A DNA stretch of 64,000 bases, taken from Nitratifractor salsuginis DSM 16511 (GTDB lineage Bacteria; Campylobacterota; Campylobacteria; Campylobacterales; Sulfurovaceae). How positions within the stretch are numbered: the stretch's first letter is position 1; each line of letters starts with the position of its first letter. The position numbers were made by a program, and so were the translations under genes. Below are positions 17,347-26,258 of this stretch, piece after piece. The notes under the pieces are model-generated. The model was not told the DNA's origin and searched no databases. It saw nothing but the letters and a program-made list of their open reading frames with translations. Where the stretch lies: the NCBI RefSeq assembly GCF_000186245.1, contig NC_014935.1, forward strand, positions 1,240,001-1,304,000. Reading direction: 5' to 3'.

Positions 17347-18735
17347 TTAGCGTCTTCTTTTTCGCTTTTTGCCGCTTTTGCTCTGGCGCTGGGTTGCTTC
17401 GAACTCCCCGAGCAGCGCTTCGAGCTCCTCTTCGTCATAGCCGATCCGATCGCTCTCGTCGAACTCTTCGGTCTCCAGGATATAGCTGATCGCTTTTTTG
17501 ATAAAGGTACTCTGGTCCATATCGGACATTTTGGCCAGGACCTGGTCCACCATCGGGTGCAGCGCGGTCTCCTGAAGCTTTTGGCTGAGCATCTCGATCT
17601 GCTCGTCGCCGATGCTGCCGCTTCCGGCTACCTGGAGGGTCGCCAGCTTCATGTCGGCTCCTACCTCTTTGCGGATGCGCTGAAGCTCCCGGAACTCTTC
17701 CGTCGAAGCCAGGGTGATGGCCCGGCCCCGCTTGCCCGCCCGGCCCGTCCGGCCGATGCGGTGGACATAGCTCTGGGGATCGAAGGGGATATGGTAGTTG
17801 AAGACGTGGGTGACGTTTTTGATATCCAGTCCCCGGGCCGCGACGTCGGTGGCGATGAGGATCCGGGTCTCTCCCCGCCGGAAGGATTTGACGATGGCAT
17901 CCCGCTCCATCTGGTCGATATCGCCGTGCAGCCCCGCCGCGTTGAAGCCCAGGGCTTTGAGTTCTTCGGCCAGGCGGTCCACCTCCCGCTTCATCCGGCA
18001 GAAGATCAGGGCTTTGTCGTAATTCTCCGTCTCCAGCAGCCGGACGATCGCTTCGTCGCGCTGATTTTCATTGATGACATAGTAATACTGCTCGATATCG
18101 ACGTTTTTGGTGGTCTCTTCCCCGACGACGGAGATGAACTCCGGCTCATAGAGCAGCGTATCGGCGAGCTCTTTGATGGGATCGGGCATCGTCGCCGAGA
18201 AAAGCAGCGTCTGGCGGTTTTGGGGGATGTATTCGAAGATCTCCCGCACATCGTCGAGAAAGCCCATATCGAGCATCTCGTCCGCCTCGTCCAAAACCAC
18301 CACTTCGGGGTTAAAGACATCGATTTTGCCCTTCTGGTAGAGGTCTTTGAGCCGTCCCGGGGTTGCCACGACGATCTGCACGCCCCGGTGGATCAGAGCG
18401 ATCTGCCGACCGTAGCCTACGCCGCCATAGACCGCCAGAGTCCGGATCCCGGCGAAGCGCCCCAAATGGTAAAGCTCATCGCTGACCTGGGTCGCCAACT
18501 CCCGCGTGGGGGTGATTACCAAAGCCCGCTCGATCTCTCCCCGGGCGATCCGGTCGAGGATCGGCAGACCGAAGGCTGCGGTCTTTCCGGTCCCGGTGTG
18601 GGCCTGACCCACCAGATCACGCCCCTCCAGGATGATGGGGATCGCCTCTTTCTGGATCGGGCTGGGCTCTTTGAAGCCGGCGATGCGGACTCCCTTGGCC
18701 ACCTCCGGGTGCAAGTCAAAATCTTTAAATGTCAT
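17347..18735 (-). CDS. DEAD-box ATP-dependent RNA helicase
   Basis: This 462-residue helicase has all DEAD-box motifs in order. They are the Q motif (GFKEPSPIQKEAIP), motif I AHTGTGKTAA, Ia PTRELA, II VLDEADEM, III SAT, then ARGLDI and HRIGRTGRAG in the second RecA domain. A short C-terminal extension ends in a basic SGKKRKRRR tail, suggesting RNA binding. Family roles include ribosome assembly and mRNA decay at low temperature; the exact paralogue (rhlE/deaD/csdA type) is not decided. The start MTFKDFDLHPEV was chosen because AAGGA lies 6 bases before it. The longer frame begins in a repeat-rich leader. Confidence 0.93.
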   Translation of the reverse strand: MTFKDFDLHPEVAKGVRIAGFKEPSPIQKEAIPIILEGRDLVGQAHTGTGKTAAFGLPILDRIARGEIERALVITPTRELATQVSDELYHLGRFAGIRTLAVYGGVGYGRQIALIHRGVQIVVATPGRLKDLYQKGKIDVFNPEVVVLDEADEMLDMGFLDDVREIFEYIPQNRQTLLFSATMPDPIKELADTLLYEPEFISVVGEETTKNVDIEQYYYVINENQRDEAIVRLLETENYDKALIFCRMKREVDRLAEELKALGFNAAGLHGDIDQMERDAIVKSFRRGETRILIATDVAARGLDIKNVTHVFNYHIPFDPQSYVHRIGRTGRAGKRGRAITLASTEEFRELQRIRKEVGADMKLATLQVAGSGSIGDEQIEMLSQKLQETALHPMVDQVLAKMSDMDQSTFIKKAISYILETEEFDESDRIGYDEEELEALLGEFEATQRQSKSGKKRKRRR

Positions 18736-18974
18736 ATACATTCCTTTCTCGTTCAGGGGCAGATCCCCTCTTTCGTTCAAAAGCAGACTTCACGAAGTGA
18801 TTCCATTCTTTTGAACCTCCTCAATCCCTCTAAAGAGACTGAAGAAATCCAAAGTCATAGACCATTAACGGCATTAAATAGAAATTTCTAGTAACTAGTT
18901 ACTAGTTTCCTAGTTACTAGTTACTAGTTTCTCAATTCTCCATCTTCCATCCTCAATCCTCAATCCTCCATCCA
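18736..18974. repeat. 239-bp spacer with a continuous heptamer tract
   Basis: No gene is seen. Bases about 18889-18974 read almost entirely as heptamers: TAGTTAC and TAGTTTC units merge in register into TCAATTC, TCCATCT, TCCATCC and TCAATCC units. The switch of motif without loss of the 7-base phase is the clearest example of the family in the window. Confidence 0.8.
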
Positions 18975-19742
18975 CTAAAAGTACCAAAGCAAAAAGGCCC
19001 CGAAGAGTATCCGGTAGATGCCGAAGGGAACGAAGGTAAATCGGGAGAGAAAGGCCAGGAAGAGTTTGATGGTGATCCAGGCGACCGCAAAGGCGGTGAC
19101 GAATCCCGCCAGATAGACCCCCCAATCAGCCTGGGCGAACTCGTGATAGTGTTTGAGCAGATCGAAACCGCTCACCGCCGCCATCACCGGGATCGCCAGC
19201 AAAAAGGAGAACTCCGCCGAAGCTTTGCGGTCAAGCCCCGCAAGCAGCCCGCCGATGATCGTCGCTCCCGCCCGGGAGGTGCCGGGGATCAGGGCGAAGA
19301 CCTGGGCGATGCCGATGGCCAGCGCCTGGCGGTAGCTGACTTTTTCCACATCCCGCACCCGGTGGGGATACTCCTCGTCGTAGAAATACTCCACGATCAA
19401 AAAGATCACCCCGCCGATGATGAACATCCAGGCCACCACTTCCACACTGAAGAGCGCTTTGATCTGGTGTCGGAAGATGAAGCCCACGATCCCCAGAGGT
19501 AAAAAGGCCAGGATCAACTTCTTCCACAATTCGAGATGGCGCAAACTCAGCTTTTCGCGATAGACCAGCATCACCGCCAGGATCGCGGCGAACTGGATAA
19601 TGACGTCAAAAGCCTTGGTCAAATCGCTCTGAGCCACCCCCAGAAACTTCTCCGCCACGATCATATGCCCCGTAGAAGAGATAGGTAGAAACTCGGTAAA
19701 GCCCTCGATGATTCCGATGATAATTGATTGGAAATAGTCCAT
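18975..19742 (-). CDS. uppP: undecaprenyl-diphosphate phosphatase
   Basis: UppP (BacA) recycles the undecaprenyl lipid carrier for cell-wall synthesis by dephosphorylating C55-PP in the membrane. The 255-residue polytopic protein opens [21 protein letters not shown], the family's catalytic E(x4)E block, followed by the Ser/His-rich motif. The second motif [17 protein letters not shown] with the catalytic Arg lies near residues 161-177. Length and helix pattern are standard. It is monocistronic, with repeat tracts on both sides. Confidence 0.94.
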   Translation of the reverse strand: MDYFQSIIIGIIEGFTEFLPISSTGHMIVAEKFLGVAQSDLTKAFDVIIQFAAILAVMLVYREKLSLRHLELWKKLILAFLPLGIVGFIFRHQIKALFSVEVVAWMFIIGGVIFLIVEYFYDEEYPHRVRDVEKVSYRQALAIGIAQVFALIPGTSRAGATIIGGLLAGLDRKASAEFSFLLAIPVMAAVSGFDLLKHYHEFAQADWGVYLAGFVTAFAVAWITIKLFLAFLSRFTFVPFGIYRILFGAFLLWYF

Positions 19743-19800
19743 TTTACTCTCTAATTTGTGTTAAGTGCTACGTGCTACGTGTTAAGTTTTCACTTTCCGA

Positions 19801-19842
19801 TCGCAAGTCGCTAGCACGGGGCTACGCCCCTCACGTCGCAGG
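19801..19842. repeat. GTCGCAA hairpin element, copy 1
   Basis: The copy starts TCGCAAGTCGCTAGCACGGG and ends CACGTCGCAGGA. Its centre is GGGGCTACGCCCC, a stem-loop. It is a degenerate member of the four-copy 44-nt family (other copies at 26091, 31384 and 42267). It lies upstream of uppP, followed by a heptamer tract at about 19858-19915 (CACTCCT and CGTTCCT units). Confidence 0.7.
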
Positions 19843-19929
19843 ATTTTTATGTAGGATATTTTCTCAATCCAAAATCTTCCCGCGTTCCTCACTCCTCACT
19901 CCTCGTTCCTCATTCGAGGCAGAGCCTCG

Positions 19930-21690
19930 CTAAATCATCCTCGCGAAGTATCCCTCTTCCTTGGCCATCAACTCTTCGGGTCTCCCCTGGTCGGCCAGGT
20001 GCCCGTCTTCAAGGACGAAGACGTACTCCGCCTTTTCGATGGTGCTGAGGCGGTGGGCGATGGTGATGACGGTTTTGGGAGCCAGATAAGCCTGCAGCGC
20101 TTCAAAAAGCTTCGCTTCGGTGTGCACATCCAGTGCGGACGTGGATTCATCGAAGATGACCACCTCCGGGTCGAGCAGAATCATTCGGGCAATGGCTACC
20201 CGCTGACGCTGACCGCCGCTGAGTCGCACTCCGTCGCGTCCGACCATCGTGTCGAGCCCCGCTTCCAGGGTCTCGATCAGATCCTCCAGCTGGGCGATCC
20301 GGATCGCCTCGGCGATCTTCTCTTCGGGCACGTCCCTGCCCAGCGTGAGGTTAAACCGCATTGTATCATTAAAGAGCTTGGGGTGCTGAAGGATCACATG
20401 CACGTGCTCCCGGATCGTCGGCAGGGCGATCCGGTCGTGGGGGACCTCGTCATAGAGGATCCTCCCCTCCTCCACCGGGTAGAAACCGACGATCAGGTTG
20501 GCCAGGGTCGTCTTGCCGCTGCCGCTGGGCCCTACGATGGCCACCTTGGTCCCGGCGGGGATCTCCATAGTAATATTTTTTAATATCTTTCGGCCTTTCC
20601 GATAAGAGAAGCCCAGGTTCTCGGTGCGGATGGCAACCGTCGTCTTCCCGCTGAAGGGATCGACCGGATCGGCGACCTCCGGCTCCCGTTCCATTTCGAA
20701 GATCGTATTGATCCGCTTGCAGGCGGCCCGGGCGGATGCCAGGGCGTATTGGAAATTGATCACATCCTGGGTGGGGGTCATCATGATCCACAGATAGCCG
20801 AAAACCGCCAGCATCAAGCCCACGCTCAGCCCGCCGTAGGCCACCGCCAGGATACTGACGGAGCGGAAGAGCTCATAACCGCTGAGGAAGATCAGGAAAG
20901 AGAGGCGCATTGCCCGGTCGCTCTTGTAACCGTACTCCACCGAACGGTCCCGAAGCCCCAGGGCTTCCCGGATGATCCGGGAGAAGAAATACTCCTCTTT
21001 ATTCGCGGCGCGGATCTGATGAAAAAGCTCCAGAGTCTCCGTCAGCGCCGATTGAAATGCTTCCACCGCCCGGTTCTCCTCCCGCTTGAGCCGACCGACG
21101 TTTCGGGCCAGTTTGGCGGTAAAAAAGACCACCACCGGATTGGTCACCAGGATGAAAAGGGCCAGCTTCCAATCGATGATCAGAAGCACGACCGCGGTCA
21201 ACACCAGGGTCAGCACGGAGATGACGAATTTGCTCACCGTGGTCCCGATAAAGGTATCGACGGTCGCGATATCGGTCACCAGCCGCGAAGCGATGGCTCC
21301 GGAAGAGCTGGTCTCGTACTCTTTGAGAGAGACGTGTTCCAGATGCCCGATGGCGGAGCGGCGCAGGCGGTAGGCCAGGTCCTTGGAAATCCCCAAAAAG
21401 GTTTTGACCTGATAGACATTCAGCAGGAAGCCGAGCCCCCGCAGGACGATCACCACCCCCAGGAAGAAGAAGACATACCCCTCCAAACTCATCGGATGGA
21501 TATGGGTCGCCACCCAATGGGTCATTGTATCGCTCTTCTTGAGCAGAAGCTCATCTACGAGAATGGGGATGAAAAGGGGGATCATTACGGTAAGGAAGGT
21601 CGCCAAAACCGCCGCGATGTGGCCGCGGATCAATGCCGAACGGTACTCCAGCGCCCGGCGCAGCAATCCCTCGATCCGGCAGGAGCGCAT
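19930..21690 (-). CDS. ABC transporter, fused permease and ATPase (exporter type)
   Basis: This 587-residue half-transporter has an N-terminal six-helix type IV permease domain (about 20-310) and a C-terminal ATPase. The ATPase carries Walker A GPSGSGKTTLAN near 384, signature LSGGQRQRVAIAR, Walker B VVIFDES and the switch His in AHRLSTI. This is the layout of homodimeric MsbA/LmrA-like exporters; the substrate is unknown. The start is MRSCRIEGLL at 21690, two bases after the serB stop, because the longer frame overlaps serB antisensibly with proline-rich sequence. It is probably cotranscribed downstream of serB. Confidence 0.92.
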   Translation of the reverse strand: MRSCRIEGLLRRALEYRSALIRGHIAAVLATFLTVMIPLFIPILVDELLLKKSDTMTHWVATHIHPMSLEGYVFFFLGVVIVLRGLGFLLNVYQVKTFLGISKDLAYRLRRSAIGHLEHVSLKEYETSSSGAIASRLVTDIATVDTFIGTTVSKFVISVLTLVLTAVVLLIIDWKLALFILVTNPVVVFFTAKLARNVGRLKREENRAVEAFQSALTETLELFHQIRAANKEEYFFSRIIREALGLRDRSVEYGYKSDRAMRLSFLIFLSGYELFRSVSILAVAYGGLSVGLMLAVFGYLWIMMTPTQDVINFQYALASARAACKRINTIFEMEREPEVADPVDPFSGKTTVAIRTENLGFSYRKGRKILKNITMEIPAGTKVAIVGPSGSGKTTLANLIVGFYPVEEGRILYDEVPHDRIALPTIREHVHVILQHPKLFNDTMRFNLTLGRDVPEEKIAEAIRIAQLEDLIETLEAGLDTMVGRDGVRLSGGQRQRVAIARMILLDPEVVIFDESTSALDVHTEAKLFEALQAYLAPKTVITIAHRLSTIEKAEYVFVLEDGHLADQGRPEELMAKEEGYFARMI

Positions 21691-21692
21691 GG

Positions 21693-22343
21693 TCACGAGG
21701 GGGAGTTGCCTTGGAGGCTGTCGACGATCTCCAGGACCCGACTCAAATCTTTCTCTTCGATGGTATGCGTCGCCGCCTCTTTGAGGATCGGCTTGGCGCA
21801 AAAGGCAATCCGGGTGGCGGCATGGGCGAACATACTCAGGTCGTTGGCCCCGTCACCCACCACGACCGTCTCTTCGACAGGAACCTCCAGGAGATTCTGC
21901 AGCCGCACGATCATGCGTCCCTTGGAGTCGCCGAACATCATTTCGCCCCCCACCTTGCCGGTGAGGATCCCTTCGTCATCGTGGAGATAATTGGCGAAAT
22001 CGGCATCGAGACCCAGGACCTCCGCGGCGTGGTGGGTCGCCTGGCGGAAGCCTCCGGAGAAGCAGACCACTTTGTAGCCCCGCTTTTTGAGCCCCGAGAC
22101 CGCCTCTTTGGCCCCGGGCATAAGCGGGAGGCCTTCGCAGATCTCTTTGACCCGAACGGCGGGCAGCCCCTCCAGCAGCGCCACTCGGGCCTGAAGGGAT
22201 TTGAAGAAGTCCAGCTTCCCCGCCATCGCCTGCTCGGTAATGGCGGCGACCTCTTTCTCCAGCCCAAGCTCCGCCGCGAGAAAATCGATGGTTTCCCCAT
22301 CCATCAGTGTCGAATCGAAATCGAATACGGCCAGTCTTTTCAT
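21693..22343 (-). CDS. serB: phosphoserine phosphatase
   Basis: SerB removes phosphate from O-phosphoserine, the last step of serine synthesis. The 216-residue HAD-family protein opens with the nucleophile motif FDFDSTLMDGETIDFLA. The second motif is VCFSGGFRQATHH, and the third VVVGDGANDLSMFAHA carries the Mg2+ Asp pair. It corresponds to the shorter SerB without an ACT domain. It is divergent from metF across 54 bp and is followed 2 bp later by the ABC exporter gene. Confidence 0.93.
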   Translation of the reverse strand: MKRLAVFDFDSTLMDGETIDFLAAELGLEKEVAAITEQAMAGKLDFFKSLQARVALLEGLPAVRVKEICEGLPLMPGAKEAVSGLKKRGYKVVCFSGGFRQATHHAAEVLGLDADFANYLHDDEGILTGKVGGEMMFGDSKGRMIVRLQNLLEVPVEETVVVGDGANDLSMFAHAATRIAFCAKPILKEAATHTIEEKDLSRVLEIVDSLQGNSPS

Positions 22344-22366
22344 CAGCTCTCTTTGCTCAAATTTGG

Positions 22367-22372
22367 TAGAAT
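22367..22372 (+). promoter_or_regulatory. extended -10 of metF
   Basis: TGGTAGAAT (TGn plus TAGAAT) lies 25 bases before the ATG at 22398 and inside the 54-bp divergent spacer. The same TGGTAGAAT string precedes the SulP gene (29779-29787). Confidence 0.45.
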
Positions 22373-22397
22373 TATAGCCAAATCAACCCGCCCGGGA

Positions 22398-23336
22398 ATG
22401 AAAGACGCCTATATGTTCGATACCTTCTGCCAGAACCTTCAGGGGACTTCTCCCTTCATCACCGTGGAGATCACACCGCCGCACGGCGCATCGATGGACC
22501 CCATTCTCGAAGCGATCGAAGCCTCGGGGCTTGTGCAAAAAAAAATCAGCGGCTTCTCCGTGACCGACAATCCCCTTGCCCGCCTCAAAATGTCAGCGAT
22601 CCTCAGCGCCATCCGAGTCCAGCAGCGTTTCGGCAAGCCCGTCATCGCCACGATGAGTATGCGCGACCGCAACAAACTCTCCCTGCAATCCTCGCTGCTT
22701 GGGGCCAACGACTTCGATATCCGCCTGATTTTGGCCCTGACGGGTGACCCAGCCAAGTTCTCCGACCAACCCGAGGTCAAAGGGGTCCTGGAGCGTGACA
22801 GCACCCTGCTGCTGAGCATCATCTACCGCCTCAACAACGGCTACGACTACTCCGGCCAGGAGCTCGACCCCAAGCCCAGGCCCATCTACCCCTTCGCCGT
22901 GAGCAACGCCTATGCCAAAGATATGAAGCAGCTGATGAAACGGATGGTCAAAAAGCTCGACTACGGCGCCCGGGCCATCATCACCCAGCCTGTCTTCGAC
23001 CTGGACAATGCCCGGGAACTCCTGGAGATCTTCGAAGAGGCCAAGGGCAAAAGCATCCGCGAAACGGCCAAAGAAGCCCGGCTGATCCTGGGACAGTTCC
23101 CCATCGTCCGGGCCCGCACTGCCACCTTCATCGACGACAAAGTCCCCGGCATCCACGTCCCCAAAAGGATCATCGACGAAATGAACTTGGCCGCTATGGA
23201 CGGTGTGGAAAAAGAGCAGGAGGTTGGCTTCACCCTCTCCAAACGGATCTTCGACGAGATCATGGCCCTGCACCCCAAGGTCCACCTGATGACCCACAAC
23301 CGTTTCGAGCTCTGTGCGAAGCTTATTGAGCGTTGA
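22398..23336 (+). CDS. metF: 5,10-methylenetetrahydrofolate reductase
   Basis: MetF reduces 5,10-methylene-THF to 5-methyl-THF for methionine synthesis. The 312-residue protein shows the family opening FITVEITPPHG, with the catalytic Glu near residue 26. Further family blocks are SVTDNPLARLKMSA, ATMSMRDRNKLSLQSSLLGA and LALTGDP. The barrel continues through ITQPVFDLDNA and ends VHLMTHNRFELC. Starts at 22398 (MKDAYMFDTF) or 22413 (MFDTF) are both possible; neither has a strong ribosome site. Upstream in-frame sequence lies antisense to serB and is not coding. A stem-loop formed by TGAGCGTT and AACGCTCA follows the stop. Confidence 0.92.
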   Translation: MKDAYMFDTFCQNLQGTSPFITVEITPPHGASMDPILEAIEASGLVQKKISGFSVTDNPLARLKMSAILSAIRVQQRFGKPVIATMSMRDRNKLSLQSSLLGANDFDIRLILALTGDPAKFSDQPEVKGVLERDSTLLLSIIYRLNNGYDYSGQELDPKPRPIYPFAVSNAYAKDMKQLMKRMVKKLDYGARAIITQPVFDLDNARELLEIFEEAKGKSIRETAKEARLILGQFPIVRARTATFIDDKVPGIHVPKRIIDEMNLAAMDGVEKEQEVGFTLSKRIFDEIMALHPKVHLMTHNRFELCAKLIER

Positions 23337-23351
23337 GCGAAACGCTCAGCT
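23327..23351 (+). terminator. stem-loop at the metF 3' end
   Basis: TGAGCGTT and AACGCTCA form an 8-bp stem around a short loop and overlap the stop codon. No U-run follows, so this may be an attenuator or simply a repeat; heptamer-like CTCAACA sequence follows. Confidence 0.3.
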
Positions 23352-23483
23352 CTCAACACTCCCTTCTGCGTAATCTCGTTACACTTCAGCGATTTGCCAT
23401 CCCTTTCCCGGAAGCGAATCCTCCATTCTAAAGCTCTTCAATGTAAGATACTGTATCACTATTTCACAATCACAGGAGATGCC

Positions 23484-24785
23484 ATGAGCAACGATAAATT
23501 CAGAGAAGAATCCCTTCAGTACCATAAAGCACGTAACGAATTCGATACCAACGGGAAGATCGGCACCCTGATCACCAAACCCTGCGACACCGAAAAAGAG
23601 CTCTCTATGGCATACAGCCCCGGCGTCGCCTACCCCTGCCTCGAGATCGAGAAGGATGAAGAGGCAGCCTACGAATACACCAACAAAGGCAACCTGGTCG
23701 CCGTCATCAGTGACGGAACCGCAGTCCTGGGCCTGGGTGACATCGGCCATCTGGCGGGCAAGCCCGTCATGGAAGGGAAAGCCGTTCTCTTCAAAACCTT
23801 CGCCAACGTCGATGCCGTCGACATCGAGATCAATACCAAAGATACCGATGAGATCATCGAGACCGTCGCCCGCATCGCCGACAGCTTCGGTGGAGTCAAC
23901 CTGGAAGACATCTCCGCTCCCCGCTGCTTCGAGATCGAAGCACGGCTCAAAGAGATCTGTAACGTCCCCGTCTTCCACGACGACCAGCACGGTACCGCCG
24001 TCATCACCACCGCCGGCCTCATCAATGTCCTGGAGATGACCGGCAAAAAACCCGAAGACCTCAAAGTGGTCGTCATCGGTGCCGGCGCCTCCGGAATCGC
24101 CTGTGCCCGTATGTACAAGCAGCTCGGCGTCAAAAACATCACGATGCTCGACTCCAAAGGAGTCATCCACAGCGGACGGACTGATTTGAACAAATACAAG
24201 CAGGAGTTCGCTTTCGACACACCCGACCGCACCCTCGAAGACGCGATGAAGGGCGCTGATATGGTGCTCGGCCTCTCCGGCCCCGACCTGATCAAACCCG
24301 AGTGGGTCAAAACAATGAGCAAAGAGAGCCCCATCATCTTCGCCTGCGCCAACCCCAACCCCGAGATCAAGCCCGAACTGGCCAAAGAGGCACGCCCCGA
24401 TATTATCATCGGTACCGGCCGCAGCGACTACCCCAACCAGGTCAACAATGTCCTGGGCTTCCCCCAGATCTTCCGCGGAGCCCTCGACGTGCGTGCCACC
24501 CGCATCACCGAAAATATGAAGATGGCCGCCTCCAAAGCCCTGGCCGCCCTGGCCAAAGAGCCCGTGCCCGAGCACGTCAAAAAAGCCCAGGGGCGTGAAA
24601 CGATGGAGTTTGGACCCGACTACATCATCCCCTCTCCCTTCGATCGCCGCGTTCTGGTCTATGTCGCCTCCGCCGTCGCCCAGGCTGCCGTCGAAGACGG
24701 GGTCGCCCGGGTCAAAGAGTTCGACCTCGACGCCTACAAAGCCAAGCTTCAGCGCCTCGCCGATCACCTCGACGGCAAAATCTAA
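23484..24785 (+). CDS. maeB: NAD(P)-dependent malic enzyme
   Basis: Malic enzyme oxidatively decarboxylates malate to pyruvate and CO2. The 433-residue short form has the N-terminal block ELSMAYSPGVAYPC and the KGNLVAVISDGTAVLGLGDIG substrate site. The metal-binding segments are EDISAPRCFEIE and VFHDDQHGTAVI, and the dinucleotide motif is VVIGAGASGIACAR near residue 193. No phosphotransacetylase domain is fused, unlike the long MaeB of enterics. The start was set at MSNDKFREE, with AGGAG 6 bases upstream. A GC-rich terminator follows the stop. Cofactor preference is not decided. Confidence 0.93.
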   Translation: MSNDKFREESLQYHKARNEFDTNGKIGTLITKPCDTEKELSMAYSPGVAYPCLEIEKDEEAAYEYTNKGNLVAVISDGTAVLGLGDIGHLAGKPVMEGKAVLFKTFANVDAVDIEINTKDTDEIIETVARIADSFGGVNLEDISAPRCFEIEARLKEICNVPVFHDDQHGTAVITTAGLINVLEMTGKKPEDLKVVVIGAGASGIACARMYKQLGVKNITMLDSKGVIHSGRTDLNKYKQEFAFDTPDRTLEDAMKGADMVLGLSGPDLIKPEWVKTMSKESPIIFACANPNPEIKPELAKEARPDIIIGTGRSDYPNQVNNVLGFPQIFRGALDVRATRITENMKMAASKALAALAKEPVPEHVKKAQGRETMEFGPDYIIPSPFDRRVLVYVASAVAQAAVEDGVARVKEFDLDAYKAKLQRLADHLDGKI

Positions 24786-24796
24786 GCTTCTCCTAC

Positions 24797-24820
24797 CGGG
24801 CCTTCCGGGCCCGTATTTTG
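24797..24820 (+). terminator. rho-independent terminator of the malic enzyme gene
   Basis: CGGGCC and GGCCCG pair around a TTCCG loop and are followed by TATTTTG. It lies 11 bases after the maeB stop and before the lhgO promoter box. Confidence 0.7.
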
Positions 24821-24855
24821 CGATCATCCACCCATTTTTCTTCCCCTTCCTTCGC

Positions 24856-24861
24856 TATAAT
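24856..24861 (+). promoter_or_regulatory. -10 box of the L-2-hydroxyglutarate oxidase family gene
   Basis: A perfect TATAAT in cgcTATAATc lies 38 bases before the ATG at 24900. AAAGGA precedes the ATG. Confidence 0.5.
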
Positions 24862-24899
24862 CACGAATTCAAAGCCCCTTTTTTGCCAAAGGATCGTGT

Positions 24900-26090
24900 A
24901 TGACCTGCGATTTTCTCATCATCGGTGCCGGGATCATCGGCCTGAGTATGGCCCACAACCTGCGCCAACGCTATCCCGAAGCTTCCATCGTCGTCATCGA
25001 CAAGGAGCCGGAGCTTGGCCGACACGCCAGCGGCCGCAACAGCGGGGTGCTCCACGCCGGGTTTTACTACACTGCCGAAAGCCTCAAAGCCCGTTTCACC
25101 CGGGAAGGAAACGCGGCGATGCGGGCGTTTTGCCATAAGCACGGCCTGGCGATCAACGAATGCGGCAAGCTGGTCGTCGCCCGCAATGAATCAGAACGCC
25201 AAACCCTCCACGAACTGCTGCGACGGGGAGAGGCCAACGGCGTGGATGTGCGAATCGTCAGCGAAGAGGAAGCGAGGGAGATCGAACCCAACTGCCGCAC
25301 ATACCGGGAGGCCCTCCACAGCCCCACTACGGCGACTGTCGATCCCAAAGCGGTGCTGAGGAAATTGCGGGAGATCGTTACCGATGAAGGGACCCGGCTC
25401 ATGCTGGGCAATCCCTGGATGGGGAACCTGGGCAACAATCACATCCTCACCCGCACCCACAGCATTACCGCCGGCCGCATCATCAACTGCGCCGGGCTCT
25501 ACGCCGACCGCATCGCCCAGGCCTACGGTTTCGGGGAGCGCTATACGATCCTCCCTTTCAAAGGGATCTACCTCAAATACAGCGGCAGCCCCGCGCCGCT
25601 GCGCACCAACATCTACCCCGTCCCCAAGCTCGAAAATCCCTTTCTCGGAGTCCACTACACCGTGACCGTCGACGGCACGGTCAAGATCGGGCCTACCGCC
25701 ATCCCCGCCTTTTGGCGGGAGAATTATCAGGGGCTTAGCCGCTTCCGCCCCGATGAGCTGAGCGAAATCCTCTGGTACGACGCCAAACTCTTCCTCAGTG
25801 ATAGCTTCGGCTTCCGCCGCCTGGCCCTGGAAGAGTTTCGCAAATACTCCAAAAAACATTTGGCCGCCCTCGCCGCGGAGATGGTGCAGCAGATCGAGCC
25901 CGAGCGCTTCGACACCTGGAGCACCCCCGGCATCCGCGCCCAGCTCCTCGACAAAGAGAGCCTGGAGCTGGTCCATGATTTCATCGTCGAAGGGGATGAG
26001 AAGAGCCTCCATATCCTCAACGCCGTCTCCCCCGCCTTCACCTGCGCCCTCCCCTTCACGGAATGGGTAATCGGAGAACACTTAAGTTAA
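24900..26090 (+). CDS. lhgO: FAD-dependent L-2-hydroxyglutarate oxidase family protein
   Basis: This 396-residue DAO-fold flavoprotein begins with the FAD motif FLIIGAGIIGLSMAHNL. It then carries the LhgO-family block GRHASGRNSGVLHAGFYY, with His residues near the flavin, and LGVHYTV-VDGTVKIGPTA. Family members oxidise L-2-hydroxyglutarate to 2-oxoglutarate, feeding electrons to the quinone pool; related enzymes act on other 2-hydroxy acids. It fits the surrounding C4/C5 dicarboxylate genes. The 3' end is followed directly by a GTCGCAA hairpin repeat and then a nested IS. The exact substrate is inferred. Confidence 0.86.
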   Translation: MTCDFLIIGAGIIGLSMAHNLRQRYPEASIVVIDKEPELGRHASGRNSGVLHAGFYYTAESLKARFTREGNAAMRAFCHKHGLAINECGKLVVARNESERQTLHELLRRGEANGVDVRIVSEEEAREIEPNCRTYREALHSPTTATVDPKAVLRKLREIVTDEGTRLMLGNPWMGNLGNNHILTRTHSITAGRIINCAGLYADRIAQAYGFGERYTILPFKGIYLKYSGSPAPLRTNIYPVPKLENPFLGVHYTVTVDGTVKIGPTAIPAFWRENYQGLSRFRPDELSEILWYDAKLFLSDSFGFRRLALEEFRKYSKKHLAALAAEMVQQIEPERFDTWSTPGIRAQLLDKESLELVHDFIVEGDEKSLHILNAVSPAFTCALPFTEWVIGEHLS

Positions 26091-26134
26091 AGTCGCAAGT
26101 CGCAAGCACGGGCCTTCGGCCCTCACGTCGCAAG
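26091..26134. repeat. GTCGCAA hairpin element, copy 2
   Basis: The 44-nt element reads in heptamers GTCGCAA GTCGCAA GCACGGG and ends CACGTCGCAAG. Its centre GGGCCTTCGGCCC forms a stable hairpin. It starts right at the lhgO stop and could act as its transcript end. Confidence 0.75.
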
Positions 26135-26258
26135 TTTTTAGTCGTCAGTCGTTGGTATCAATTTGGTTGCTAGCCGTCCCGTTTCTCAACACTCAATTCT
26201 GAGCTAAAGCGGTTTTTCGGGTTGCTAAAAATCCTTTAAACCTTCGGTAATATGGTGC